DNA of 40,761 bases from Desulfovibrio sp. ZJ369 (GCF_011039085.1 NZ_JAAKEI010000022.1:1-40761), one strand, 5' to 3'; positions 23,956 through 34,561 are shown, numbered from the stretch's first letter. Program-made: numbers and translations. The notes: generated by a model from the sequence alone, not told the origin.

Positions 23956-26637
23956 CTAGTTGCCGATCAAGGCCTTCAACGCGGCAAAGGCCTGATCCAG
24001 GCCCTCGACCCTGTTGCCTCCGGCCTGGGCCAGATCCGGGCGTCCGCCGCCCGCGCCGCCCACTGGCGCGGCCACTTCCCTGATCAGAGCGGGGGCCGTG
24101 AAACGCCCGTGCAGATCCCTGGAAACATGGAGCAACAAACCCACTTTGCCGTCTTCGACGCTGGCAAGGCAGGCCACCCCCGACGTCAGCCGCGAGCGCA
24201 CGTCGTCCATGATCTCGCGCAGGGCTTTGATCGGCACATTTTCCAGACGCGCGGCCAGCACGCGCACGCCGTTGATTTCCTCGATCTGCCGCAGCAGATC
24301 CGCGCCCGTGGCCGGAGCGGCCGCGGCTTTTTCCGAGGCTTTGCGCAATTTTTTGAGATCCGTTTGCAGGCTTTGCAGGCGCTCACGCAACTGACCGGGA
24401 CGGGCTTTGAGCAGGGCGGCAAGATCGCTCAGCTCCGCGCGCTGCTCCACGGCCAGCCCATAGGCGTTCCAGCCGGTGACGGCCTCAATGCGGCGGGTTC
24501 CGGCGGCCACGCCGCTTTCCGCCAGGATCAGGAAGGAACCGGCCTGGCCGGTGCGGCTCAAATGCGTGCCGCCGCAAAGTTCCACGGATTCCGGGGCATC
24601 CTCCGCGCCCACGCTGAGCACGCGCACGGTCTCGCCGTATTTTTCGCCGAACAGGGCCATAGCCCCCGCGGCCAGGGCCTGCTCGCGCGGCATTTCCCGC
24701 GCCGTCACCGGCAGATCCGCCAGAATGGCGCGGTTTACGTCGCGCTCCACCGCGGCCAGTTCCTCGGGCTTCAGAGCCGCGATGTGCGAAAAGTCAAAGC
24801 GCAGGCGGTGGCTGTCCACCAGAGAACCGGCCTGCCTGACGTGACTGCCCAGCACCCGGCGCAGGGCCGCGTGCAGCAGATGCGTGCAGGTATGGTTGCG
24901 GGCCGTGGCCTGGCGGCTGTCTTCATCCACGGCAAGGCGCGCTTCCTGATCCGCGTGCAGTTCGCCCCGGAAGGTTTCAACTTCAAGCACAATGAGCTCC
25001 GGCGCGGGTTTGCGGGCCGTCAGCACCCTGGCCTGGCCCGACGCGGAGGAGAGCAGGCCAAGATCTCCGGCCTGGCCGCCGCCCTCGCCGTAAAAGGGAG
25101 TTTGGGCGGTCACCACGAAACCCTTCTGCCCTTCGCCCAGCATGGTTGCGGGTTGGCCGTGGAGATCCAAAAGCGCAATGATCCGGCTCTCGGCCGTAAG
25201 GCTTTCATACCCCACAAAACGGCTTTGCAGGCCATCGGCAGCCAAACGCGCCAGAGCTTTGGCCGCTTCGCCGCCCTCGCCCGCGCCCTGCCCCAGCAGA
25301 CCGCCTTTTTTCTGATGATCGCGGGCCCGCTGGCGCTGCTCGCGCATATAATCCTCAAAGCCGGACGCGTCGGCAGTGAAGCCGCGCCGGCCCGCCACGT
25401 CCGTGACGATATCCAGGGGGAAACCGTAGGTATCATACAGCCTGAAACAGAAATCGCCGGGGATCTGCGTCAGCCCCGCGGCCGCGAGCCGCTGCAATTC
25501 CTCGTCCAGCAGATGCAGGCCCTTTTCCAGCGTCAGGGAGAAGCGCTGCTCTTCCTCGAAAACCGCGCGCTCAATGAAGGCCGCGTTGGCCGACAGTTCG
25601 GGATAGGCATCCGCCATGACTTCCGTGACCTTGCGGGCCACTTTGTGCAGAAAGGGCTCGTGCACGCCCATGAGCGTGGCAAAGCGCAGGGCCCGCCGGA
25701 TCAGGCGGCGCAGCACATAGCCCCGGCTCTCGTTGGAGGGCAGCACGCCGTCGGCAATCAGAAAAGCCGCGGCCCGGCTGTGATCGGCAATCACGCGCAA
25801 GGCCGTGTCCACGTCGTTGGCGTCCGGCGCGCTGAAGCTGTAGGTCACGCCCGCGAGCCCGGCCGCATACTGAATGATTTCCTGAAACAGATCACAGTCG
25901 AAATTGGAGCGTTTGCCCTGACAGACGGCGGCGATGCGCTCCAGCCCCATGCCCGTGTCGATATTGGGCGCGGCCAGCAGCGCGCGGCTGCCGTCGGCCG
26001 CCTGGTCGAACTGGGTGAAGACCAGATTCCAGATTTCCAGAAAACGGTCGCAGTCGCACTTGCCGATGCCGCAGTCCGGCCCGCAGGCCATGTCCTCGCC
26101 CTGATCGATGTAGATTTCCGAGCAGGGGCCGCAGGGGCCTGTATCGCCCATGGTCCAGAAATTGTCCTTTTCGCCCATGCGCACGATGCGCTCCGGCGGG
26201 AGCTGCGCGATCTCCCGCCAGAGGGCGGCAGCCTCGTCATCCTCGCGAAAGACCGTGACCCAAAGCTTTTCCCTGGGCAATTGCAGTTCTTCAGTGACAA
26301 ATTCCCAGGCCCAGGCAATGGCCTCGCGCTTGAAGTAATCGCCAAAGGAAAAATTGCCCAGCATTTCAAAAAAGGTATGGTGGCGCGCGGTGCGGCCCAC
26401 ATTTTCCAGGTCATTGTGCTTGCCGGACACGCGCAGGCATTTCTGGCAGCTTGCCGCCCGGCTGTAGGCGCGTTTTTCCTCTCCCAGAAAGAGCTTTTTG
26501 AACTGCACCATGCCCGCGTTGGTAAACAGCAGGCTGGGATCATCGGGCGGGATCAGCGGGCCGGAAGGCACGATTTCGTGCTGGTGGCGGTGAAAAAAGT
26601 CCAGGTAGCGGCGGCGGATTTCCGTGGCGGTGAGCAT
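23956..26637 (-). CDS. alaS: Alanyl-tRNA synthetase
   Basis: Class II synthetase that charges tRNA-Ala and clears mischarged Ser/Gly. The 893 residues have the aminoacylation core (motif 1 region [15 protein letters not shown], motif 2 [22 protein letters not shown]), the tRNA-recognition part, the editing site [11 protein letters not shown] with [10 protein letters not shown], and the oligomerisation C-terminal domain ([15 protein letters not shown]). The ATG at 26637 has AAGGAG 9 nt upstream; an upstream in-frame extension of 40 residues is not family-like. It lies behind recA, in the common bacterial order. Confidence 0.97.
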   Translation of the reverse strand: MLTATEIRRRYLDFFHRHQHEIVPSGPLIPPDDPSLLFTNAGMVQFKKLFLGEEKRAYSRAASCQKCLRVSGKHNDLENVGRTARHHTFFEMLGNFSFGDYFKREAIAWAWEFVTEELQLPREKLWVTVFREDDEAAALWREIAQLPPERIVRMGEKDNFWTMGDTGPCGPCSEIYIDQGEDMACGPDCGIGKCDCDRFLEIWNLVFTQFDQAADGSRALLAAPNIDTGMGLERIAAVCQGKRSNFDCDLFQEIIQYAAGLAGVTYSFSAPDANDVDTALRVIADHSRAAAFLIADGVLPSNESRGYVLRRLIRRALRFATLMGVHEPFLHKVARKVTEVMADAYPELSANAAFIERAVFEEEQRFSLTLEKGLHLLDEELQRLAAAGLTQIPGDFCFRLYDTYGFPLDIVTDVAGRRGFTADASGFEDYMREQRQRARDHQKKGGLLGQGAGEGGEAAKALARLAADGLQSRFVGYESLTAESRIIALLDLHGQPATMLGEGQKGFVVTAQTPFYGEGGGQAGDLGLLSSASGQARVLTARKPAPELIVLEVETFRGELHADQEARLAVDEDSRQATARNHTCTHLLHAALRRVLGSHVRQAGSLVDSHRLRFDFSHIAALKPEELAAVERDVNRAILADLPVTAREMPREQALAAGAMALFGEKYGETVRVLSVGAEDAPESVELCGGTHLSRTGQAGSFLILAESGVAAGTRRIEAVTGWNAYGLAVEQRAELSDLAALLKARPGQLRERLQSLQTDLKKLRKASEKAAAAPATGADLLRQIEEINGVRVLAARLENVPIKALREIMDDVRSRLTSGVACLASVEDGKVGLLLHVSRDLHGRFTAPALIREVAAPVGGAGGGRPDLAQAGGNRVEGLDQAFAALKALIGN

Positions 26638-26757
26638 AAGGGGCTCCTTGGCAAAGCTGGGTCCGGCCGGAGCGGTCACCCGGGCCCGCGGCCCGCGCCG
26701 GCTGCTCCGCCGGAAGGGGATTGTCCCGAAACCCGTCAGGATTTCAGGAAGGAGCAT

Positions 26758-26783
26758 GGGCCGGAAAGCGCGCTTTCCGGCCC
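26758..26783. repeat. Perfect 26-bp palindrome between recA and alaS
   Basis: GGGCCGGAAAGCG and its exact complement meet without a loop, 6 nt after the recA stop on the minus strand. No T-run follows, so it is not a classical terminator; it may attenuate transcription, protect the recA 3' end or bind a dimeric protein. Confidence 0.8.
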
Positions 26784-26789
26784 GGGCAA

Positions 26790-27893
<1,104 letters not shown>

Positions 27894-27931
27894 GTTCGTG
27901 TTGCTCCGGGTAAGAGATATTCAAGCGCACC

Positions 27932-27960
27932 ATACTAGCAAAGGCTGCGACGCAAGGCAA
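27932..27960 (-). promoter_or_regulatory. Candidate recA promoter
   Basis: On the minus strand TTGCCT (27955-27960), 17-nt spacer, TAGTAT (27932-27937). Predicted start near 27925, leaving a 30-nt leader before the ATG. Confidence 0.5.
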
Positions 27961-27994
27961 CAAGGCCGCAGCGGGGAGACTTTCACGCCTTCAC

Positions 27995-28161
27995 TAGAGC
28001 ATTTTGCTTTTGAAATTATTCAATATTCAAAAGCGGCGCTGCCATCATTTCCCCGCAAGCGGGACAAGCGCCTGAAAAGCGTGGTTTTCAGGCTCATTCG
28101 GCGCGGGCGTCCGCTCCGCGGCCGCCAGAGCGGTTGCCGTTTTCAACAGCAAACCGCTCTA
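27995..28161. repeat. TA-GAGC dispersed element, class B, copy 1
   Basis: Begins TA-GAGCATTTTGCTTTTGAA, hairpin CTTTTGAA...TTCAAAAG, then GCGGCGCTGCCATCATTTCC and a GC-rich middle, and ends with the hairpin AGAGCGGTTGCCGTTTT...AGCAAACCGCTC-TA. Inverted, shorter relatives are at 30215-30492 (right part) and 40612-40761. It occupies the recA upstream spacer; the region 28206-28482 beyond holds a perfect GGCGGCCCG/CGGGCCGCC palindrome at about 28311-28328 and no visible gene. Confidence 0.85.
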
Positions 28162-28205
28162 AAAATGATATTGCAACCATCTGAAATTCAAAACGAATTT
28201 TTTAG
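28162..28205 (+). repeat. 44-bp AT-rich repeat F, copy 2
   Basis: Matches 2027-2070 at 40 of 44 positions. It directly follows the TA end of the class B element, just as copy 1 directly precedes a class A element. Confidence 0.75.
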
Positions 28206-28482
28206 AAAATCATCCTAAAGGTGAATCCCTCGCAGCGAAGCGGCTTTTGCCGGCTCTCCGGCTTTTCCGGGCTTTTCGCGCGCGCCGGCCTTGTTGCGTG
28301 CAATTCCCTGGCGGCCCGCGGGCCGCCCGTCTTTGCGGGCTAATCTGTCAGAGATAAGTATCAAGAGCAGAAAATCAACGTCTCCCGGCCCGTGAATGGA
28401 TTTTTACGGACGCGTCCGGCGTAAGGGCAGACTGCCGTCAGGGTCTTGCCCTTTGCCTCTCCCTTCGCGTACAACGCCCTGC

Positions 28483-29616
28483 ATGACTGACACCCCTGAC
28501 GCCATTGTGCTCTTTTCCGGCGGCCTGGACAGCATCCTGGCCGCCAGGCTCCTGCAAAGCCAGGGGCTTGCGGTGCGCTGCCTGCACTGTACCTCGCCCT
28601 TTTTCGGCGACGCGGCGGCCGTGGCAAACTGGCAGGAACTCTACGGCCTGGACATTTGCAGCCTGGATGTGAGCGAGGATTTCGCGGCCCTGCTGCGCCG
28701 CAGGCCCGTTTACGGTTTCGGCAAGGTCATGAACCCTTGCGTGGACTGCAAAATTCTGCTCCTGCGGCGGGCCCGCCTGTACATGCAGGCTGTGGGCGGG
28801 CGCGTGCTGGCCACGGGCGAGGTGCTCGGGCAGCGCCCCATGTCGCAGCGGCGCGATACGTTGCATGTGATCATGCGCGACGCGGGCGTAAGTGATGTGC
28901 TGCTGCGCCCGCTCTGCGCGCAGCATTTGCCTCCTATTCCGGCCGAGGTGGAGGGCCTGGTGGATCGCTCGCGCCTGCTGGGTATTTCCGGGCGGGGACG
29001 CAGCGAACAACTGGCCCTGGCCGCGCAGTACGGCCTGAAAACAATCCCCACGCCCGGCGGCGGCTGCCGTCTTACGGAAAGGGAAAACGCCCGGCGTTAC
29101 TGGCCCGTGCTCACTCGCCGCGCGCAGCCCGAAGCGGCGGATTTCGCCCTGGCCAATCTGGGGCGGCAGTTCTGGCGTAGCGCGCCCCAAGGCGAGTATT
29201 GGCTCAGCGTGGGCCGCAACAGTGCGGACAATCAGCGCCTGGCCGCAGCCGCAAGGCCTGGGGACGCGCTGATCACGCTCACGAATCTGCCCGGCCCTCT
29301 GGCCCTGGCCCGCGACGGCGCAACCTGGCCGCCGCCCGTGCTGGAAGAGGCTGCCGCCCTGACGGCTTCCTATGCGCCCAAGGCCGTGGCTGTGGCCGCG
29401 CCTGTCATGCTGCGCGCGCGCTGGCGCGACGACGGCCGGGAGTTGGCAGTCATGCCCCGACGCCCTCAAGGCCACGCCGATCTCTGGCGCGAGCCCGCCT
29501 GGGAAGAGGTGCGTTCGGAAATCCGGGCCGAAATGCGGGCGGCTCTACAGGCGCGGGAAACAGGCGCCCGGAGCGCGCAGCGTTGTGTCAAGGCTGATTG
29601 CGGCCGCCGGTTGTGA
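28483..29616 (+). CDS. PP-loop ATPase, ThiI/MnmA-like tRNA-thiolation family
   Basis: N-terminal ATP-pyrophosphatase fold: the PP-loop SGGLDS (12-17) adenylates a base to prepare it for sulfur insertion. NPCVDCK (C86, C89) and ATGEVLGQRPMSQ (about 107-119) resemble the catalytic region of ThiI/MnmA relatives, but the THUMP domain of ThiI and the C-terminal domain of MnmA are absent. Residues 180-377 are unfamiliar, with PTPGGGCRLTERENARRY near the junction. 377 residues. The ATG chosen starts the fold directly; its ribosome site is weak. A tRNA-thiolation role is inferred from the fold; the substrate position is unknown. Confidence 0.72.
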   Translation: MTDTPDAIVLFSGGLDSILAARLLQSQGLAVRCLHCTSPFFGDAAAVANWQELYGLDICSLDVSEDFAALLRRRPVYGFGKVMNPCVDCKILLLRRARLYMQAVGGRVLATGEVLGQRPMSQRRDTLHVIMRDAGVSDVLLRPLCAQHLPPIPAEVEGLVDRSRLLGISGRGRSEQLALAAQYGLKTIPTPGGGCRLTERENARRYWPVLTRRAQPEAADFALANLGRQFWRSAPQGEYWLSVGRNSADNQRLAAAARPGDALITLTNLPGPLALARDGATWPPPVLEEAAALTASYAPKAVAVAAPVMLRARWRDDGRELAVMPRRPQGHADLWREPAWEEVRSEIRAEMRAALQARETGARSAQRCVKADCGRRL

Positions 29617-29745
29617 CGGACTGCCCGTGTCAGAACGGCGAGGGCTTCGCCTTTGCGATGCTTTTCTTAAAAAATTCATTGTAATTTTACATGGTTGTAA
29701 AAGAAATTTCACTCTGAAAGCGCATCCTTCAGAACGGCCAGGATC

Positions 29746-29774
29746 TTTACAAAGGCAAGGCTTGAAGCTATATG
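29746..29774 (+). promoter_or_regulatory. Candidate promoter of the dksA-like gene
   Basis: TTTACA (29746-29751), 17-nt spacer, TATATG (29769-29774) in an AT-rich spacer, about 80 nt before the ATG. Confidence 0.5.
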
Positions 29775-29854
29775 GGACTATTACAGCTCAGAAATAAGGA
29801 TACAGTCTGAACGGCATGTTTCAACTGCTATCGTACCGGCTGGAGGGCTTATAT

Positions 29855-30217
29855 ATGGATCATAACGACCTTGAATTTTTTCGCAAGCTCCTTTCCGAGA
29901 TGCTGGAGGAAGCCCAACAAAAGGGCGACTCCACGCTGGAGGAGCTTACCGACAGCAATGAGGTCTTCGCCGACCCGGCGGATCGGGCCACGGCCGAGTC
30001 CGATCGCGCCTTCACCCTGCGCATCCGCGACCGCGAACGCCGCCTGATCCGCAAAATTCAGGCCGCCTTGCAGCGCATTGACGATGGCACATACGGCATC
30101 TGCGAGGAGTGCGGCGAAGAAATAAGCATCCCGCGCCTCAAAGCCCGGCCCGTGACGCGTTTGTGCATCAATTGCAAGGCCAAGCAGGAAGAGGACGAAC
30201 ACCTTCGCGGCGATTAG
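29855..30217 (+). CDS. dksA: DksA/TraR-family zinc-finger transcription factor
   Basis: Binds the secondary channel of RNA polymerase and, with ppGpp, adjusts initiation at rRNA and amino-acid promoters. The 120 residues have an N-terminal coiled coil (about 5-75), including ADPADRATAESDRA, and a C4 zinc finger CEEC...CINC (C83, C86, C104, C107). The coiled-coil tip has D40 and D43 near A45, similar to the DxxDxA motif of true DksA. It is shorter than E. coli DksA (151). GGAGGG 7 nt upstream of the ATG at 29855 decides the start. The TAG stop opens a large repeat. Confidence 0.88.
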   Translation: MDHNDLEFFRKLLSEMLEEAQQKGDSTLEELTDSNEVFADPADRATAESDRAFTLRIRDRERRLIRKIQAALQRIDDGTYGICEECGEEISIPRLKARPVTRLCINCKAKQEEDEHLRGD

Positions 30218-30492
30218 AGCGTTTTGCTCATGAAATGAGCTAAACGCTCTGGCGGCAGCGTTCGCTGGCGCCAGAGCCGGCGGTAGCCGTTAGCAAGCTT
30301 TGCTTGCCTACGGATAGCGACAGCGGTTGCGTTGGCTGGCTGTCGCAGTAACCAGTTGCTGTCTTCATCCGTAGCTTCCTTCGTCGCAACGGCTGAAGCA
30401 ATGAGCGTCCAGACCGCGTTCTGGACGCGAAATGATGGCAGCGCCGCTTTCGCCGCTTTGAAATTGAATAATTTCAAAAGCAAAATGCTCTA
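30215..30492. repeat. TA-GAGC composite element, 278 bp, chimera of several classes
   Basis: Left 65 bp (hairpin plus GGCGGCAGCGTTCGCTGGCG) match the inverted copy at 32972-33029. The middle carries CTACGGATAGCGACAGCG and GTCGCAACGGCTGAAGC, also found rearranged at 39044-39200. The right about 100 bp (GAGCGTCCAGACCGCGTTCT onward to GCTC-TA) match 40612-40761. The opening TAG is the dksA stop. The rest of the spacer to 30724 contains an 11-bp-arm inverted repeat (30541-30551/30583-30593) and no gene. Confidence 0.88.
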
Positions 30493-30724
30493 GAGCGAGC
30501 TCGCCACACGCGCCTTTTGCCATCCGGATCGTATCAGCAAAACGGCGCAGCCCGGATCCGTGCTGTTTTGCGCTATCCTTGAGCTGCGCCGTTCCGTAAG
30601 CCTGCAATTCTTATCCCTCGATGCTCACCCTGCTGTTCAGGCGGAATTTTTCATGATCAATGCCGCGGCAAAAACAGATCATGCCGCTGTTGCCGCCCGG
30701 CCTCTTCCCCTGTAGTGTCGCCGC

Positions 30725-32467
30725 ATGGACGCCCATCTTTTCCGCCGCTTCTGCGAAGATCTTGTGCCCCGGCTCACCGGCGCGCGCCTGGAAAAACTTC
30801 AGGAGCCCGCGCCGGGCCTGCTGACCCTGACCCTTTTCAAGGCGGGCCGCAAATGCCAGCTCTGCCTGCGCTTCGGCCGCAAGGAACCCTTCTGCTTCCT
30901 GACCGAAAAACGGATCAGCGCCGGGCACGCGCCCACAGCCCGGATCATGCGCCTGCGCAAATACGCGGCGGAGCGCCGCATAGCGGCCTGCGTGACGCAA
31001 TTCTGCGCGCGCCGGCTCTGGCTGCTCCTGGGCGACGCCTCTGGCGGCAGACACGGCGAGGGCGCTGCGTCCGGCACATCTCTCTGGCTGCTTTTGGATC
31101 TGCGCGAGGGGCCGTCCTTGCATTTCCTCGAAGCGCAGGAAAGCCCGGCAGAAGATCGCCCCGCCTGGCCCGCGCCGGAAAATCTGGACGAAGCCTGCGC
31201 GAACTGGCGGCAATGGCCGGTACTCACGCCTGCCCTGCGCCGCACGCTGACGCATCTTGAAAAGCTTGAACAATGGGCCCTGCTGGAGGATCTGCGCGCG
31301 GGCGGCGGCGATATTTTTCTTTATGGCGCGCCCTTCCACAAGAAAGGCGGCGAGAGCGGCCCAGGCCCGGCAGCAATGAGCGTTCGCGCCGTAAGCGCCT
31401 GGCCTTTGCCCCCGGCGTTGCGGGAAGGTCTGGAGCCGCTCTGCGCGGAAAGCGGAGCGCCTGAAAATGCGCAGGGCACAGCCTTCCCGCCGCACATGCC
31501 TCCGAGCGCGGTCCAGGGCTGCCGGATTCTGGACTTGCTGGAACGGGCCGGGCAAAGCCTTGTGCTGGAACGTCTGGCGCAGGAAAACGCAGCCGCAGCG
31601 GCCCTGCCTCTGGACCGCCGCAGCCGCAAGCTCGCGCGTTTGCTGTGCAAATTGGATGAGGAAGAGAAGCGCCTTGGGGCCATGCTGGCGGCCAGGGCAG
31701 ACGCGCTGGCCCTGCGTGAAAATCTCTGGCGCTGGCCCGCGGATCTGCGCGCTGCGAGCCTCAACGTTCCGGTGGGCGCGGCAAGCGCAGGCCCGGAAGA
31801 AGCGACCCGCGAGGCGGGGCAGGCCGCCATGCGGCAAATCCGCCTGGACCCTCGCCGCACGGTACGCGAGGAAATGGAAGCGCTTTTTCATCGCGCCCGG
31901 CGAGGGCAGCGGGGCCTGGAACATCTGGCGGCCCGGCGAGCGGCTCTGGAAGAAGAAGCCGCGGCCCTGCGCCGCGCGCGCCGCGAACTCCTGCCGGGAA
32001 GTCACGACGCTGCAATGCCGGGCGCCAAGACGCAAAGCGCGGGCAAAACGCCCGCCCCGACGCCGGGCAGGACTCTGCCTAAAAATGTGCAGCTCTTTGT
32101 GAGCGCCGACGGCTTCGCCTTGTTGCGCGGCCGCGACGCAAAGGGCAATCTGGCGGCGCTCAGGCTGGCCGCGCCTCATGACATCTGGCTGCATGCCGAG
32201 AACGGACCCGGCGCGCATGTGATCATCCGCCGGGCCCACGGCGGCCAGGACGTGCCCGAACGCACTCTGGATCAGGCCGGAGCTCTGGCCGCCTGCAAAA
32301 GCTGGCAGCGCGACGCGGCCAGGGCGCGCATCCTGTACGCGGAAGCGCGCCATGTGAAGCCCTTGCGCAACGCGCCCGCGGGCACGGTGCGGGTGGACAA
32401 GGTATTCAGCTCGCGCGAAGTGCCTGTGGACTGCGAGCTGGAGACCTTGCTGCTGCCTGCCCTTTAG
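30725..32467 (+). CDS. NFACT-family protein (RqcH/FbpA-like)
   Basis: NFACT proteins bind stalled large ribosomal subunits with tRNA and, in RqcH, add C-terminal Ala tails that mark unfinished chains for degradation. The 580 residues show an NFACT-N domain (about 1-200, beginning MDAHLFRRFCEDLVPRL, with KLQEPAPGLLTLTLF), a long helical middle (about 290-450, coiled coil) and the NFACT-R domain (about 455-560, QLFVSADGFALLRGRDAKGN, DIWLHAENGPGAHVIIR). It is close to typical RqcH length. Whether Ala-tailing activity is kept cannot be judged by eye. The TAG stop is the start of a repeat hairpin. Confidence 0.88.
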   Translation: MDAHLFRRFCEDLVPRLTGARLEKLQEPAPGLLTLTLFKAGRKCQLCLRFGRKEPFCFLTEKRISAGHAPTARIMRLRKYAAERRIAACVTQFCARRLWLLLGDASGGRHGEGAASGTSLWLLLDLREGPSLHFLEAQESPAEDRPAWPAPENLDEACANWRQWPVLTPALRRTLTHLEKLEQWALLEDLRAGGGDIFLYGAPFHKKGGESGPGPAAMSVRAVSAWPLPPALREGLEPLCAESGAPENAQGTAFPPHMPPSAVQGCRILDLLERAGQSLVLERLAQENAAAAALPLDRRSRKLARLLCKLDEEEKRLGAMLAARADALALRENLWRWPADLRAASLNVPVGAASAGPEEATREAGQAAMRQIRLDPRRTVREEMEALFHRARRGQRGLEHLAARRAALEEEAAALRRARRELLPGSHDAAMPGAKTQSAGKTPAPTPGRTLPKNVQLFVSADGFALLRGRDAKGNLAALRLAAPHDIWLHAENGPGAHVIIRRAHGGQDVPERTLDQAGALAACKSWQRDAARARILYAEARHVKPLRNAPAGTVRVDKVFSSREVPVDCELETLLLPAL

Positions 32468-32514
32468 AGCGTTTTTTGATTGAAAATGAATATGTTCAAT
32501 CAAAAAATGCTTTA
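32465..32514. repeat. TA-GAGC element, AT-rich hairpin
   Basis: TA-GAGCGTTTTTTGATTGAA...TTCAATCAAAAAATGCTT-TA: one long hairpin with about 18-bp arms and TA at both borders. The first TAG is the stop codon of the NFACT gene; it lies between convergent genes and has T/A tracts that could let it act as a bidirectional terminator. Confidence 0.85.
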
Positions 32515-32522
32515 GGCTTCTG

Positions 32523-32951
32523 TCAGCGCCGGAGCGTCAGCAGCAGCCCGGCCAGCACCAGCGCAAAGCCGAGCAGGCGTCGCCAGCCGAAAGGCGTCAC
32601 CGCAAGGCCGAACCAGCCGAAATTGTCGATCACGGCAGCCACCACGAGATTGCCAAAAATCATGGCCAGCACTGTGGCCAGCACGCCGATGCGCGGCACG
32701 GCGAGGATCGTGCACAAGACCATGATTGCGCCCAGAATGCCGCCGATCCACTGCCAGGGCGGCGTCTCGGCCACGCGCAGCAGATGGCCGCGGCCAAAGC
32801 AGAGTACCGCCAGAGCCAGAAAAAGCGTGCCGCCCGCAAAAGACAGCAGACTGCTTTCCAGCACGCCCACAGTACGGCTGAGCGCCGCGTTAATCGGCGA
32901 CTGCGCGGCGATCATTCCGCCTGCCAGAACCATCAAAAATATATACAGCAT
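32523..32951 (-). CDS. YdcZ/DUF606-type small DMT transporter
   Basis: Integral membrane protein of 142 residues with five hydrophobic segments (about 2-20, 32-52, 66-86, 90-110, 122-140). The N-terminal MIAAQSPINAALSRTVG and later GGILGAIMVLCTILAVPRIG fit the YdcZ/DUF606 branch of the drug/metabolite transporter superfamily. Such half-size proteins act as dimers; the substrate is unknown. Probably transcribed alone, convergent with the NFACT gene and downstream of pfkB across a repeat. Confidence 0.82.
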   Translation of the reverse strand: MLYIFLMVLAGGMIAAQSPINAALSRTVGVLESSLLSFAGGTLFLALAVLCFGRGHLLRVAETPPWQWIGGILGAIMVLCTILAVPRIGVLATVLAMIFGNLVVAAVIDNFGWFGLAVTPFGWRRLLGFALVLAGLLLTLRR

Positions 32952-32971
32952 GGTCGTATCCCGTATGCGCG

Positions 32972-33029
32972 GGCGCCAGCGAACGCTGTCGCCAGAGCGT
33001 TTAGCTCATTTCATGAGCAAAACGCTCTA
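32972..33029. repeat. TA-GAGC element, inverted copy of the left part of 30215-30492
   Basis: GGCGCCAGCGAACGCTGTCG, then the hairpin AGAGCGTTTAGCTCAT/ATGAGCAAAACGCTCT and TA. The terminal CTA (33027-33029) is the pfkB TAG stop on the minus strand. Confidence 0.85.
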
Positions 33030-33980
33030 AGCCGGCAGACTCTGGGGGAACGGCCCGAACACGCTCTCGTAGCGCTCCCGGAATTGGGCCGGGGTGAAGT
33101 TGTGTTCCTGGGTGCCCATTTTTTCCAGGGCAAAGCTGGCGCTCACCGAGCCGAGCCTGGCCGCATCGGGCATGGACAGACCACGCGCCAGGCCCAGAAG
33201 CAGGCCCGCGCGGTGGGCGTCGCCCGCGCCTGTGGGGTCAACGACCCGCTGGGGCGGCACCGGGGGGATGCGCAGCTCAGTGCCGTCGGCCCCGCGCACC
33301 AGCGCGCCTTCCGCGCCCAGGGTGGTGACCAGCCAGAGCGTGCGGCCCAGCAGTTCATCCTCGGTTTTGCCCGTGGCCTTGCAGATCATGTTCAGCTCGT
33401 AATCATTGGTGATGCAGGCCAGCGAGCCTTCCACGGCGGCCAGCAAATCCCGGCCGGAAAGCACGGGCAGTTGCTGGCCCGGATCATAGATGTAGGGCAC
33501 GCCCTTCTCGCGGTAGAACGCGGGCAGGCGGCGCATGTCCTCCACATTGCCGGGCGAGACGATGGCCAGATCCCGATCCGGGTCAAGGCCGGGAAACTTG
33601 TAGTCCGCAGGCAGGCTCATGGCGCCCGGATAAAAACCCGTAATCTGGTTGCTGTTCATGTCCGTGGTGATGTAGCAGAGGGCCGTGAACACGTCCGCGT
33701 CGCGGCGGATGCCGTCCAGAGGCAGGCCCAGTTTGCTCAGGGCTTCGGCATAGGCCACGAAGTCGCGCCCGGCCGCGGCCACGATGACCGGCTTTTCCCC
33801 CAGCAGGGCCAGGGAATAGGCGATATTGCCCGCGCAGCCGCCGCGGCGCTCGTCCATGCCGTCCACCATGAAGCTGACGTTGAGCATGTGCAGCTTGTCC
33901 ATCAGGATATGATCCTGAAAATTGCCGGGAAAGGTCATGATGCGGTCAAAAGCCAGGGAGCCTGAAATATAAATGGCCAT
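33027..33980 (-). CDS. PfkB-family carbohydrate/nucleoside kinase
   Basis: Ribokinase-fold ATP-dependent kinase of 317 residues. Visible: N-terminal substrate strand YISGSLAFDRIMTFPG, GGCAGNIAYSLALLG (about 47-61, substrate-binding GG), and the signature DPTGAGDAHRAG (248-259) with the anion hole GAGD and catalytic D254. H256 stands where most members have Phe. The N-terminal region, with a lid including FMVDGMDERRGG, is similar to adenosine/ribo-kinase members, but the substrate cannot be decided. It follows cutA by 30 nt in one probable operon. Confidence 0.9.
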   Translation of the reverse strand: MAIYISGSLAFDRIMTFPGNFQDHILMDKLHMLNVSFMVDGMDERRGGCAGNIAYSLALLGEKPVIVAAAGRDFVAYAEALSKLGLPLDGIRRDADVFTALCYITTDMNSNQITGFYPGAMSLPADYKFPGLDPDRDLAIVSPGNVEDMRRLPAFYREKGVPYIYDPGQQLPVLSGRDLLAAVEGSLACITNDYELNMICKATGKTEDELLGRTLWLVTTLGAEGALVRGADGTELRIPPVPPQRVVDPTGAGDAHRAGLLLGLARGLSMPDAARLGSVSASFALEKMGTQEHNFTPAQFRERYESVFGPFPQSLPA

Positions 33981-34010
33981 GGATTCCTCGCTGTAGATCC
34001 GCGCGGCGCG

Positions 34011-34334
34011 CTATTCCGCGGGCGGCAGGCTGTTTTCCTCAATCCAGCGCAAAAAGGGCTGGTGCCCGGCCTCCAGGGGCAGGGCCGCAATACAGGGCAC
34101 TTCATAGCTGTGCGCGCGCCGCACGACCGCGCAGAACTCCGGAAAGGCCGCGCGGCTGACCTGGGCCAGCAAAAGCCATTCCCCGGCCTCGCATACCTTG
34201 CCCTGCCAGCGGTAGACGGAGATGACTCCGGGCAGCAGATTCACGCCCGCGGCCAGGCGGCTTTCCACCAGCAGGCGGGCCAGGGCGCGGGCCTCGGCCT
34301 CATGCGGCACAGTCACATACGCCAGAAAAGACAT
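34011..34334 (-). CDS. cutA: CutA-family divalent-ion tolerance protein
   Basis: Trimeric PII-like ferredoxin-fold protein, linked by name to copper tolerance though its function remains unsettled. The 107 residues show the core: AYVTVPHEAEARALARLLVE, AAGVNLLPGVISVYRWQGKV, SYEVPCIAALPLEAGHQPFLRWI. The usual Cys-Val-Asn of the family reads GVN here. The ATG at 34334 follows GGAGGAG; the 8-residue in-frame extension upstream is not needed. First gene of the cutA-pfkB pair. Confidence 0.92.
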   Translation of the reverse strand: MSFLAYVTVPHEAEARALARLLVESRLAAGVNLLPGVISVYRWQGKVCEAGEWLLLAQVSRAAFPEFCAVVRRAHSYEVPCIAALPLEAGHQPFLRWIEENSLPPAE

Positions 34335-34561
34335 GCGCTCTCCTCCGCGGCGCAACACGCCGCGGCAAGGTCATGGTACACGGGCTTGCCGAAAAAACAA
34401 AGGGGGGCAGGAGCCTCTTGCCCAGGCAAAGGCGCAAGCGCTCCAAGCTGATGCGCGGCCCTGACCGGGTGCGCCCCATGCTTCCGCCGGATATGGCGCT
34501 CAGCAGCCGACTGCGCACAGAGCCTGTTCCGGCCGGGGATGACCTTCACGACTTTTTTCAT

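Noticed and set aside
30611..32503. A 630-codon open frame on the minus strand
   Set aside because: Shadow of the NFACT gene and ends in repeat sequence.
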